Part shown: positions 1 through 6,390 of the stretch, piece by piece
How the letters are laid out: each line of letters starts with the position of its first letter
How positions within the stretch are numbered: position 1 is the stretch's first letter
Assembly: GCA_024763435.1 (NCBI GenBank)
Contig: JANTFN010000077.1
Location: 1-7,682, forward strand
Direction: 5' to 3'
DNA: 7,682 nucleotides
From: Thermodesulfobacteriota bacterium
GTDB lineage: Bacteria; Desulfobacterota; S145-22
Notes under the pieces: model-generated
What the model was told of the DNA's origin: nothing
Database searches by the model: none
Seen by the model: only the letters and a program-made list of their open reading frames with translations
Position numbers and translations under genes: made by a program

Positions 1-687
1 CCTGTGGAGATAAATCACATAGGGGGAAGCCATCAGCGTTGTACCAAGGCATAAAACAATAATATTCAGCAGGGATTTTTTAAGGAACTTCCGGCCCGAA
101 AAAAATAATTGCCAGATTGAATAAGCGGCAAGCAGGACCAGCCCTTCGGGACGGGTCAGGTAGGCCAGCCCAATACTCAAACCCGCTAAAAAGAGATAGG
201 GCCATGCCGTTTTTCGCTCTTGTGATTTGACAATAAAGGCCACGCCCCACGCCATAAAAAGGAGAAAAACCGGTTCTGTCAGGATATCAGCGCTGAAGCG
301 GATAAAATAAGGGGAAATGCAAAAAAAAAGCACCCCAAGAAAAGCAATGCGTTTGTTGCCCAGTTTGAGAAAAAAAATAACCAGGGCGGGAACCGTTAAA
401 ACACTCGCAAGCAGTGACAGACCAAGGGCGGCGTGTTCAAGGGAACATCCCGTTCCTTTGGCCACCATCGCAATCAGAAACGGGTAAAGCGGGTGATAGT
501 TATGCGCCAGGGCCTTGAAAGGTTTCCATGCCATCCACAATTTGGCAAGGGCAATATACCGCGTACTGTCTCTTGAAATAATGACGGTATTAATCCAGGC
601 AAAAACCCTGACAAGGACAAGGAGTGCCATGCACCCGTACATGGCGGGAAAGGAAAACGCCGCCTTGTTTTTTGTTTTAGTACGCAT
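1..687 (-). CDS. GT39/PMT-type membrane glycosyltransferase, N-terminal part (runs off left edge)
   Basis: An open frame of 229 codons reads from ATG at 687 to the window edge without a stop, so the C-terminus lies outside. The protein is a polytopic membrane protein with hydrophobic segments near residues 14-36, 85-107, 114-130, 139-153, 164-190 and 205-225. Features typical of the GT39/ArnT/dolichyl-mannosyltransferase-like GT-C families are visible: an Asp in the first large loop (SRDSTRY, 38-44), HPLYP (65-69), a TEP motif (137-139) and TRPEG (178-182). Family knowledge: these enzymes move a sugar from a polyprenyl-phosphate donor to an acceptor on the outer face of the inner membrane. 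The substrate cannot be told from the sequence. The start overlaps the end of the preceding phosphotransferase gene by 11 bp and has an AAAGGGG ribosome binding site about 8 nt upstream, which supports translational coupling in the same operon. Confidence 0.85.
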   Translation of the reverse strand, partial: MRTKTKNKAAFSFPAMYGCMALLVLVRVFAWINTVIISRDSTRYIALAKLWMAWKPFKALAHNYHPLYPFLIAMVAKGTGCSLEHAALGLSLLASVLTVPALVIFFLKLGNKRIAFLGVLFFCISPYFIRFSADILTEPVFLLFMAWGVAFIVKSQERKTAWPYLFLAGLSIGLAYLTRPEGLVLLAAYSIWQLFFSGRKFLKKSLLNIIVLCLGTTLMASPYVIYLHR

Positions 688-2071
688 TTTTAAACCCCTT
701 TACAAGGGTCATCAGAAGGATCTTGACGTCAAGGCCCAGCGACCAGTTTTCAATATAATGAAGGTCGTATTCGATACGCTTCTTCAGGGATGTACGCCCC
801 CGCAGACCGTTGACCTGCGCCCATCCCGTGATTCCTGTCTTGACCTTATGGCGCAGCATATACCCGGGAATTTCATTCTTAAATTTTTCGATAAAAACCG
901 GCCGTTCCGGACGCGGCCCCACCAGACTCATTTCACCTTTCAGCACATTATAGAACTGGGGAAGTTCATCGAGGTTCCACCGCCGCATAAAGGTCCCGAT
1001 GCGTGTGGTACGGGGGTCATTTTCCTTGGCCCAGATGGCACCCGTTGCATCCTCGGCGTTGATAACCATCGAACGAAATTTGAGAATTGTGAATCGCTTG
1101 CCATCAAATCCCATGCGCTCCTGTCGGTAAAACACCGGTCCCCGGGAACTCATTTTGACGAGAATCGCTAAAAGTAACAACAACGGCGAGAGCAAGCAAA
1201 GCATAAGGCTGGAAACCGCCACATCCATCATTCGTTTTCCGATCCTGCCCCACCCGTAAAGCGGGGAAGAACTCACGTTGATCATGGGGATGCCTTCGAG
1301 ATCCTCAATACTCCCATTCAAGATGTAAAACCTTAGAAAATCCGGAATGATATGGATATCCACCAGTTCCTCACGGATTTGCCCCACAAGCTCATTCAGG
1401 AGGTCATACTGATCCATGGAAAGGGCAAAAACAACATGTTTAATCTGGTTGGATCGAATAATTTCCTCTAGGTCTTCAACACCCCCAAGGACAGGAATGC
1501 CACCAATATCAGCCGCATCCCGGGCATGCTTATTTCCGGCAAGAAACCCCGCAACCCTCAAGCTCAGCTCTGGATGATTTTTAAAGTGTTCCGCTGTTTG
1601 TTGTCCCAGGGTGCCAGCCCCCACGATCAAGAGGGGCTCTGCCGCATTCCTCCCCTGGCTCCGGACAATCCGCCGGATAATCCAGCGATCGAAATTAAGA
1701 AAAATAAGATTGATAAAGGCAAAATAGAACAGAACGACGCGGGAATATTTGTATTCCCTGAAAAAATAGGCAACCGCCGTAAAAAGCAGAAGATGCAGAA
1801 AAATTGCCTTCACGATTCTGAAAAAATTCACATGCCCGGCAGATGCGAGCGAGGTTTCATCGAGACGGGTATAATGAAAAACGGGCCACCAGGTTATGTA
1901 AACGCCGAACAGAAAAACAGCATAGTCCGTAAAAGGCGGGATCCCTTTTGTGATGGGTATAATGGGCAGACGGAACCGCAGCCAGTATGACAGCAGCCAG
2001 GAAACCGACAAAAAAAACAGGTCCGCCAGGAACAACAGCCCTATCCAGACATCTTTTCTCTTTCCAATCAT
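677..2071 (-). CDS. Undecaprenyl-phosphate hexose-1-phosphate transferase (WcaJ/WbaP-type initiating enzyme)
   Basis: A full-length 464-residue polyprenyl glycosylphosphotransferase. It starts surface polysaccharide repeat synthesis by moving a hexose-1-phosphate (often glucose or galactose) from a nucleotide sugar to undecaprenyl phosphate at the cytoplasmic membrane. Four N-terminal hydrophobic segments (about 10-32, 49-66, 86-104, 110-127) are followed by a Rossmann-like domain with GAGTLG at 151-156. A further membrane segment at about 283-306 leads into the bacterial sugar transferase domain. The catalytic domain carries KFRSM (331-335), DELPQ (368-372, containing the conserved Asp-Glu pair), GPRPERP (385-391) and TGITGWAQVNG (412-422). 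All are intact and the length is normal for the family. The ATG follows directly on the TAG stop of the upstream glycosyltransferase (zero gap), so the two are probably co-transcribed and coupled. The exact sugar is not determinable from sequence, so I give no gene symbol. Confidence 0.95.
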   Translation of the reverse strand: MIGKRKDVWIGLLFLADLFFLSVSWLLSYWLRFRLPIIPITKGIPPFTDYAVFLFGVYITWWPVFHYTRLDETSLASAGHVNFFRIVKAIFLHLLLFTAVAYFFREYKYSRVVLFYFAFINLIFLNFDRWIIRRIVRSQGRNAAEPLLIVGAGTLGQQTAEHFKNHPELSLRVAGFLAGNKHARDAADIGGIPVLGGVEDLEEIIRSNQIKHVVFALSMDQYDLLNELVGQIREELVDIHIIPDFLRFYILNGSIEDLEGIPMINVSSSPLYGWGRIGKRMMDVAVSSLMLCLLSPLLLLLAILVKMSSRGPVFYRQERMGFDGKRFTILKFRSMVINAEDATGAIWAKENDPRTTRIGTFMRRWNLDELPQFYNVLKGEMSLVGPRPERPVFIEKFKNEIPGYMLRHKVKTGITGWAQVNGLRGRTSLKKRIEYDLHYIENWSLGLDVKILLMTLVKGFKNAY

Positions 2072-3190
2072 CTATAATGACCCAGCGCCACCCATGTATT
2101 GCGCGACAAGCTCATGAAAGGCCTCTGAAAAATGTCGCGCGTCAAATTTCATGGCATGCGTCCTGATCTTTTCAGCGTCAAAATGGTCCTGAACCTTTTC
2201 ATACGCCTTCACCGCCATGGCCAGCGCATCCGGGGTGGCCTCATGATAAAATATTCCGGTGCCGGGGTTTTGAGAATTTTCATACGGGACGACTGATTCC
2301 AGAACCCCCCCCCGTCCATAGGCAATAACCGGTCTTCCGGCGGCCTGAACCTCTACCGGGACAAGCCCGAAATCTTCAACCCCGGGAAAGATAAGCGCCC
2401 GGCAGCCCGCGTAAAGGGCAGGAAGCTGTGCATCCGGGACCCATCCTGAAAATTCAATGGACCTGCCCGCCATAACCTTCAGCCGTTTCTCCTCCTGACC
2501 GCTTCCAACGATCAAAAGCCGCCGCCCCAGGCGATTAAAGGCCGCTATTGCCTGATCAATCCTCTTATAAGGGGCAAACGCGGAAACGAGCAGATAGTAA
2601 TCGTCTATATTCTGTTCCGTTCTAAACCGGTTTACCTCTACAGGCGGATAGACGACCGCGGCATCGCGCGCGTAATAGGCCCTGATACGCTTTTTTACAT
2701 AGTTTGAAATCGCGATAAAGTGTGCCACGCGTCTGTTAGAAGCCGCATCCCAAATTCTAAGATAGTGTAAGACAGGTGAAATAACAGCGCGCTTAACTCT
2801 CCCCGCCTCTCCGAAATAGTCGAAGCGGCGGTCCCAGATATACCGCATCGGAGTGAAGCAATAAGAAATATGAACAGCCTCCGGGTTGGGAATAATACCC
2901 TTGGCCACGCAATGGCTGGTACTGATAACAAGGTCATAGTTTTCAAGGTTGAATTGTTCAATGGCATGTGGAAAAAAGGGGAGATAACGCCGGTAATGCC
3001 GTTTCGCAAACGGGAACTTCTGGAGATGGGAATGATGCAGGGGATGCGATTCAATGATGGGGCTAACTGTACCGGGAAAATGAAAAAGGGTATAGATGTC
3101 CGCTTCGGGAAACATCAGGCACAACTGCTCCAGGCAGCGTTCCCCCCCCCGCATTCCCGTCAGCCAGTCATGTATCAGCGCAACCTTCAT
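2072..3190 (-). CDS. GT4 glycosyltransferase, WbaZ-like (probable mannosyltransferase)
   Basis: A 372-residue GT-B fold cytoplasmic glycosyltransferase. The N-terminal stretch MKVALIHDWLTGMRGGE with PEADIYTL at 28-35 is characteristic of the GT4 WbaZ-like subfamily, several members of which use GDP-mannose; that donor is an inference here. The C-terminal Glycos_transf_1 domain shows SAFAPYKRID (203-212, donor-binding basic residues) and the E-x7-E motif at E272/E280. I chose ATG at 3190 rather than an in-frame GTG at 3199. The ATG has an AAGGTGG ribosome binding site 5 nt upstream, whereas the GTG lies inside that site. The stop codon abuts the next gene. A candidate promoter lies just upstream (3218-3245). 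Unusually, the gene contains two runs of nine G on its coding strand, at codons 14-17 and 293-296 (see findings); the frame is intact as sequenced. Confidence 0.92.
   Translation of the reverse strand: MKVALIHDWLTGMRGGERCLEQLCLMFPEADIYTLFHFPGTVSPIIESHPLHHSHLQKFPFAKRHYRRYLPFFPHAIEQFNLENYDLVISTSHCVAKGIIPNPEAVHISYCFTPMRYIWDRRFDYFGEAGRVKRAVISPVLHYLRIWDAASNRRVAHFIAISNYVKKRIRAYYARDAAVVYPPVEVNRFRTEQNIDDYYLLVSAFAPYKRIDQAIAAFNRLGRRLLIVGSGQEEKRLKVMAGRSIEFSGWVPDAQLPALYAGCRALIFPGVEDFGLVPVEVQAAGRPVIAYGRGGVLESVVPYENSQNPGTGIFYHEATPDALAMAVKAYEKVQDHFDAEKIRTHAMKFDARHFSEAFHELVAQYMGGAGSL
2305..2313 (-). repeat. G9 homopolymer run in the WbaZ-like glycosyltransferase (distal)
   Basis: Nine consecutive C on the plus strand, so nine G on the coding strand, span codons R293-G294-G295-V296 (CGG GGG GGG GTT) in the C-terminal domain. 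A length change of one base would disrupt the last ~80 residues but leave the E272/E280 motif. It is also a site prone to sequencing error. Confidence 0.9.
3142..3150 (-). repeat. G9 homopolymer run in the WbaZ-like glycosyltransferase (proximal)
   Basis: Nine consecutive C on the plus strand, so nine G on the coding strand, span codons R14-G15-G16-E17 (CGG GGG GGG GAA). These encode the conserved N-terminal GMRGGE motif. Slippage here would truncate the enzyme near its start. Confidence 0.9.
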
Positions 3191-3217
3191 ACAACCCACC
3201 TTTTGACTCTTTCGGTC

Positions 3218-3245
3218 ATTATAACAATCCCATCCATAAACTCAA
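3218..3245 (-). promoter_or_regulatory. Candidate internal sigma-70 promoter before the WbaZ-like glycosyltransferase
   Basis: Reading the minus strand, TTGAGT (3245-3240) is separated by 16 nt from a perfect TATAAT (3223-3218). The -10 is preceded by TGT, giving an extended -10 (TGnTATAAT). Transcription would begin near 3211, leaving a short leader of about 20 nt that includes the AAGGTGG ribosome binding site. It sits in the only real gap (134 bp, 3191-3324) of the polysaccharide operon. The rest of that gap holds a 6-bp inverted repeat (3286-3291 with 3305-3310) and no coding sequence or T-run terminator that I can see. The call is from consensus match only. Confidence 0.5.
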
Positions 3246-3324
3246 GTAATAACGGCACTTCAAACAAATACAGGACATTTATCCCGGAGGAAATTTACCA
3301 GAACTCCTCCTTGCGCGGGGGACA

Positions 3325-4428
3325 TTACTGTTTTCCCGCTTCTTTCAGCACCCTCTGGTAAACTTCAAGATGTTTTTCGACCGTTTGGTCCCATCGAAAC
3401 ATTCGCGCCTGTTCTTCTCCCTTTTTTCCCCATTGGCGACGTAACGCAGGATCAGAAACAAGACGGTCCAGGGCTCCGAAAAAGGCGGCGCCATCCTCAC
3501 GGGGCACGAGAATTCCCCCATCCCCCACAACCTCCGGCATGGTGGCAACATCAAAGGCAACCACCGGCGTTCGGCAGGCCATTGCCTCAAGCGGGGGAAA
3601 CCCGAATCCTTCATACAAAGAAGGAAAAACAAAAACAAGGGCCTGTGAATAACAAGCCACCAAGGCGTCATTATCAAGATTTCCCGTAAATATTACCTTT
3701 TCTGCAATCCCCAATTGTTTTGCCTGACGATAAACGGCTCCCTGTTCGCTTTCTGGGGCCCCTGTCAACACAAGAAAAAGGTCAGGATATTTTTTAAACA
3801 CTTCCCCGCAGATATCGAGCAATTGGTTCAGGTTTTTATGAGGCTTGTGATTTCCGGCATAAAAAAGATATTTTTCGGGCAGATGTAGCCGCTTTGCTTC
3901 ACCCTGTGTTGCTTCCCGAGACCTTTGGGCAAACCTTTTTTCTATCCCGTACTTGATAATCACCGTTTTCTCCGATGCCTTGGGAAATCGACGGATCAGC
4001 TCTCTCTCGCTGAAAGCGGAAGGGGTAATTACAGCACCCGCGGTTTTTATGGCGTGTTTTATCTGAAAATAAGCGTAGGATTTGTGCAGCGGGCTTTTGG
4101 GGTAGACAAGATGAATAACATCATGGATTGTTACAACAGATGGGGGTCTTAAACGAACGGGAACAATATAATGGGGCGCATGAAAAATATCGACGGGTGA
4201 CCGGTTCACCTTCCTGGCCAGTGAAACCTGCTCAGAAACACTGTATAGCCCCGCTTTTTCTATTCCCGGATAAAAGCGATGATGTTTTAATTCCTGGAAT
4301 TTCCCTAAAGGTTTGGACCAGGCAAACACATCATCGGTATCGACACGTAACAGGCCTGCTATAAGATTTCGTATGTATCGCCCGATCCCGCCATCCGCTT
4401 CCTTTCTAACATCTATCCCTATCTTCAC
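3325..4428 (-). CDS. GT4 glycosyltransferase, MtfB-like
   Basis: A 367-residue GT-B fold transferase, full length for the family. The N-terminus MKIGIDVRKEADGGIGRYI has the glycine-rich acceptor-side loop typical of GT4 MtfB-like enzymes. Other motifs are FHAPHY (82-87), TIHDVIHLVYPK (100-111), YAGNHKPHKNL (190-200) and the E-x7-E motif at E273/E281 (YEGFGFPPLEAM), which binds the nucleotide-sugar donor. It is clearly related to the neighbouring gene at 4432-5559, sharing the IDxR, HD, GNxxPxKNL and YEGFG motifs in the same order, and probably arose by an old duplication. It uses a GTG start, 3 nt after the upstream TGA, with a GGATGA ribosome binding site ending 3 nt before it. Mannose is a common donor in this subfamily, but donor and linkage cannot be read from sequence. 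Confidence 0.92.
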   Translation of the reverse strand: MKIGIDVRKEADGGIGRYIRNLIAGLLRVDTDDVFAWSKPLGKFQELKHHRFYPGIEKAGLYSVSEQVSLARKVNRSPVDIFHAPHYIVPVRLRPPSVVTIHDVIHLVYPKSPLHKSYAYFQIKHAIKTAGAVITPSAFSERELIRRFPKASEKTVIIKYGIEKRFAQRSREATQGEAKRLHLPEKYLFYAGNHKPHKNLNQLLDICGEVFKKYPDLFLVLTGAPESEQGAVYRQAKQLGIAEKVIFTGNLDNDALVACYSQALVFVFPSLYEGFGFPPLEAMACRTPVVAFDVATMPEVVGDGGILVPREDGAAFFGALDRLVSDPALRRQWGKKGEEQARMFRWDQTVEKHLEVYQRVLKEAGKQ

Positions 4429-4431
4429 ACG

Positions 4432-5559
4432 TCATCCAATCGTTTCATAAACTTGTTGCGTCAATCGCGCTGTCCGTTCCCAGGAAAACTTAGCGGCCTG
4501 TTTAAAGCCTTTTTCTCTCAAGTTTCGCTGCAGGGATTCATTAAAGGCCAGTGTCAATATCTTTTCGGCGATATCACTGCTTTTAAAGGGATCGACGAAA
4601 AGGGCGGCATCTCCCGCTACCTCGGGCATGGAAGACGCACGGGATGTAATAACAGGGGTTCCACAGCGCATTGCCTCAAGAATCGGCAGCCCAAACCCCT
4701 CATAGATCGAGGGAAAAACAAAAAAATCCGCACCATTGTACAACGCGGGAACATCCTCTTTTTTAACATAACGGGTAAAAACAATGTTCTCGCGGAAGGC
4801 CGTCCCCGCCAGTGTTTCAAAAATTTCACGGTACAACCATCCCTTTTTCCCGGTCACAACCAACTGAAAATCATCGGATAACTTCTCTCGAATGCTGTCA
4901 CACGCGAGGAAAAGCCTGGAGAGGTTTTTCCTTGGTTCGATGTTTCCGACATAGAGGAAGTAACGTTTTTGAATACCGTATCGTTTTTTTACCTGGTCAA
5001 CCAGCCCCTGATCCTCAAGCGGCCGAAATTGCTCTGAAACAGCAATGGGAACGGGAAAAATTCTGGTTGGATCAATCTTGAAGAAATCTATTATTTCCTC
5101 TTTGATACACGCCGTATCGGTGATGATTCTTCCCGCCCTCTTTATCATCATTCGGATAAGAAACCGCATATAAATAGCATATTTGGCAGGAATAGTTTTG
5201 GGGTGGTGAAAGGCAACCAAGTCATGAATAGTGGCAACCGATCTAAAACCATTCTGAAACGGCGGGGCAAGAAAAGCCGGGCCATGAAATACATCAATTG
5301 ATTTCTTTTTTAACAACTTCGGCAGCATCCAGAATTCCCATGCGTCGCCCAAGATATGATTTTCATTTGAAAAAGGAACTGTATAAGTATCAAATGACGG
5401 AAAAGTTTCTATTATCTTATCTTTTTGCTTAGCGGTAACCATCAAAACATAATGGCTTTTTTTATCTATCTCCCTCAGGCCCTTTATAAGGTGGGTCACG
5501 TAATTTCCCACGCCTGACTGCCTGGTATCCACACTTCTCGCGTCTATCATAATTCGCAT
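4432..5559 (-). CDS. GT4 glycosyltransferase, MtfB-like (first gene of the operon)
   Basis: With ATG at 5559 the product is 375 residues, the usual size for this family. Motifs in order: MRIMIDARSVDTRQSGVGNY (1-20), FHGPAFLAPP (91-100), TIHDLVAFHHPK (110-121), YVGNIEPRKNL (203-213) and E-x7-E at E287/E295 (YEGFGLPILEAM). The frame stays open upstream to a TTG at 5727. That would add 56 lysine-rich residues with no family counterpart and would overlap the divergent mraZ promoter. The ATG at 5559 has an AAGGA ribosome binding site 8 nt upstream and begins exactly where the family homology begins, so I prefer it. It likely acts at the cytoplasmic membrane face, extending the undecaprenyl-linked chain begun by the phosphotransferase at 677-2071. 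Substrate specificity is unknown. Confidence 0.9.
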   Translation of the reverse strand: MRIMIDARSVDTRQSGVGNYVTHLIKGLREIDKKSHYVLMVTAKQKDKIIETFPSFDTYTVPFSNENHILGDAWEFWMLPKLLKKKSIDVFHGPAFLAPPFQNGFRSVATIHDLVAFHHPKTIPAKYAIYMRFLIRMMIKRAGRIITDTACIKEEIIDFFKIDPTRIFPVPIAVSEQFRPLEDQGLVDQVKKRYGIQKRYFLYVGNIEPRKNLSRLFLACDSIREKLSDDFQLVVTGKKGWLYREIFETLAGTAFRENIVFTRYVKKEDVPALYNGADFFVFPSIYEGFGLPILEAMRCGTPVITSRASSMPEVAGDAALFVDPFKSSDIAEKILTLAFNESLQRNLREKGFKQAAKFSWERTARLTQQVYETIG

Positions 5560-5616
5560 CAGACCATTCCTTTTTCCCCGTTTTTGCAGGATATATCCCT
5601 TAAACAAATCATGCTC

Positions 5617-5645
5617 ATCATACAGGGAAAATCTTCTCTTCGCAA
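5617..5645 (-). promoter_or_regulatory. Candidate sigma-70 promoter for the polysaccharide operon
   Basis: On the minus strand TTGCGA (5645-5640) is followed after 17 nt by TATGAT (5622-5617), a -10 with five of six consensus bases. The start point would be near 5610, giving a leader of about 50 nt before the ATG at 5559. Its position is one reason to reject the longer N-terminus of the first glycosyltransferase. The call is by consensus only; the surrounding DNA is AT-rich, which raises the chance of a false match. Confidence 0.42.
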
Positions 5646-5713
5646 ATACCTTTTTTCTAATTTTCTCTTCTTCTGTAAATACCATATTTTTTTGAAAAAG
5701 TTTGTTTTTTTTC

Positions 5714-5743
5714 TTGACAAATCCCAAAAATCGTGGTTTAAAT
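5714..5743 (+). promoter_or_regulatory. mraZ (dcw cluster) promoter
   Basis: A perfect -35 TTGACA at 5714-5719 is followed by a weak -10, either TTTAAA at 5737-5742 (17-nt spacer) or TTAAAT at 5738-5743 (18-nt spacer). A T- and A-rich stretch at about 5686-5713 directly upstream could act as an UP element. Transcription would start near 5750, just at the first MraZ repeat, leaving a leader of about 48 nt. This fits the dcw cluster pattern, in which the promoter before mraZ is repressed by MraZ itself. Confidence 0.6.
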
Positions 5744-5750
5744 AAACATT

Positions 5751-5780
5751 AGTGGGGAAAAGTGGAGAAAAGTGGAATTT
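5751..5780 (+). promoter_or_regulatory. MraZ operator: three 10-bp tandem repeats
   Basis: Three consecutive 10-mers begin with AGTGG: AGTGGGGAAA, AGTGGAGAAA and AGTGGAATTT. The first two differ at one position. In Escherichia coli and other bacteria MraZ binds three or more TGGG-type direct repeats spaced ten base pairs apart upstream of mraZ, and each repeat contacts one subunit of the ring-shaped protein. Spacing, count, sequence and location (between the predicted start point and the mraZ ribosome binding site) all agree, so autoregulation of the dcw cluster is the natural reading. Repeats two and three have TGGA instead of TGGG. Confidence 0.8.
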
Positions 5781-5797
5781 TTTAGGGGGACAAGGGG

Positions 5798-6241
5798 ATG
5801 TTTCGGGGAAGGTATGAAAACAGCATTGACCCTAAAGGTCGGATAAGCGTTCCTGTCCGGTTCAGGGAAACACTCCTGCAAAAATACGAGGATGCCCGGG
5901 TTTTCGTAACAAATTTTGATCATTGCCTGCTGCTGTTCCCTTATCCGGAATGGACAGAGCTGGAGCAGAAGGCAAGTAAGATATCCATGTTCAACAAACA
6001 AAGCAGGGCTTTTTTGAGATTTTTCTTTTCAAGTGCCGCGGAATGCTCCCTGGACAACCAAGGGCGGATTCTCATCCCCCAATCCCTGCGAAGGTATGCG
6101 GGCCTGGATAAAGAGGTCATCCTGCTGGGTGTTCTTAAAAAGATTGAGATCTGGGATAAAAAACGTTGGGACGATGAGATGGAAAACCTTACAACCAATA
6201 TTGACAGCATCAGTGAAACTATTTCACAATTAGGACTGTAA
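5798..6241 (+). CDS. mraZ: Transcriptional regulator MraZ
   Basis: A 147-residue protein, normal MraZ length, made of two SpoVT/AbrB-like swapped-hairpin DNA-binding halves. Each half carries the hallmark DxxxR motif: DPKGR at 11-15 and DNQGR at 86-90, each followed by a hydrophobic-Pro step (ISVP, ILIP). The N-terminus MFRGRYENSID is family-typical. Family knowledge: MraZ forms rings of 8-12 subunits and represses its own promoter at the head of the division and cell wall cluster. Here it is the first gene of that cluster, with matching operator repeats at 5751-5780. The ATG at 5798 is preceded by AGGGGG at 5784-5789, a well-placed ribosome binding site. The gene is intact. A 149-bp gap to rsmH follows, longer than is common in tightly packed dcw clusters. 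Confidence 0.97.
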   Translation: MFRGRYENSIDPKGRISVPVRFRETLLQKYEDARVFVTNFDHCLLLFPYPEWTELEQKASKISMFNKQSRAFLRFFFSSAAECSLDNQGRILIPQSLRRYAGLDKEVILLGVLKKIEIWDKKRWDDEMENLTTNIDSISETISQLGL

Positions 6242-6297
6242 CATGTGTGTAGCCCCTTACAACCTTTCCAGCATCGTACCCTTTCCGGAGAAAATAT

Positions 6298-6322
6298 CCT
6301 TTTGTTTCTGTACACCAAAAGG
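6298..6322. repeat. Inverted repeat in the mraZ-rsmH gap (7-bp arms, 11-nt loop)
   Basis: CCTTTTG at 6298-6304 and CAAAAGG at 6316-6322 are perfect inverse complements separated by 11 nt. The hairpin would be weak because four of its seven pairs are A-T, and no T-run follows, so it is not a standard terminator. It could be a protein-binding site or chance. Confidence 0.5.
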
Positions 6323-6345
6323 GCAGGAACGTTAAAATAATTTTT

Positions 6346-6362
6346 CGCTATCACAGATAGCG
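6346..6362. repeat. Inverted repeat upstream of rsmH (7-bp arms, 3-nt loop)
   Basis: CGCTATC at 6346-6352 and GATAGCG at 6356-6362 flank ACA and form a perfect seven-pair stem. In the mraZ-rsmH transcript this stem-loop would end about 28 nt before the rsmH start codon. TTTTT lies before the stem rather than after it on the plus strand, so it does not look like an intrinsic terminator in either direction. Possible roles are an RNA processing or stability element, or an operator. Confidence 0.6.
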
Positions 6363-6390
6363 TGTAATAAACAGGGGGGAAACAGGTTGA

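Noticed and set aside
515..1171. Plus-strand open frame of 218 codons opposite the phosphotransferase and GT39-like genes
   Set aside because: It lies antisense to two genes with clear family motifs, shows no recognisable domain, and is best explained as a shadow frame.
3191..3199. GTG at 3199 as start of the WbaZ-like glycosyltransferase (adds Met-Gly-Cys)
   Set aside because: The GTG lies within the AAGGTGG ribosome binding site that serves the ATG at 3190, and the family starts at MKVALIHDW.
3286..3310. GGAGGA/TCCTCC inverted repeat in the 3191-3324 gap as a terminator
   Set aside because: It has only six base pairs, a 13-nt loop and no T-run on either strand. It may matter as an RNA fold but there is no support for termination.
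5560..5727. In-frame 56-residue N-terminal extension of the first glycosyltransferase from a TTG at 5727
   Set aside because: The extension is Lys-rich and low in complexity, has no family counterpart, overlaps a candidate promoter for the gene and reaches the mraZ promoter. The ATG at 5559 has a good ribosome binding site and begins where family homology begins.
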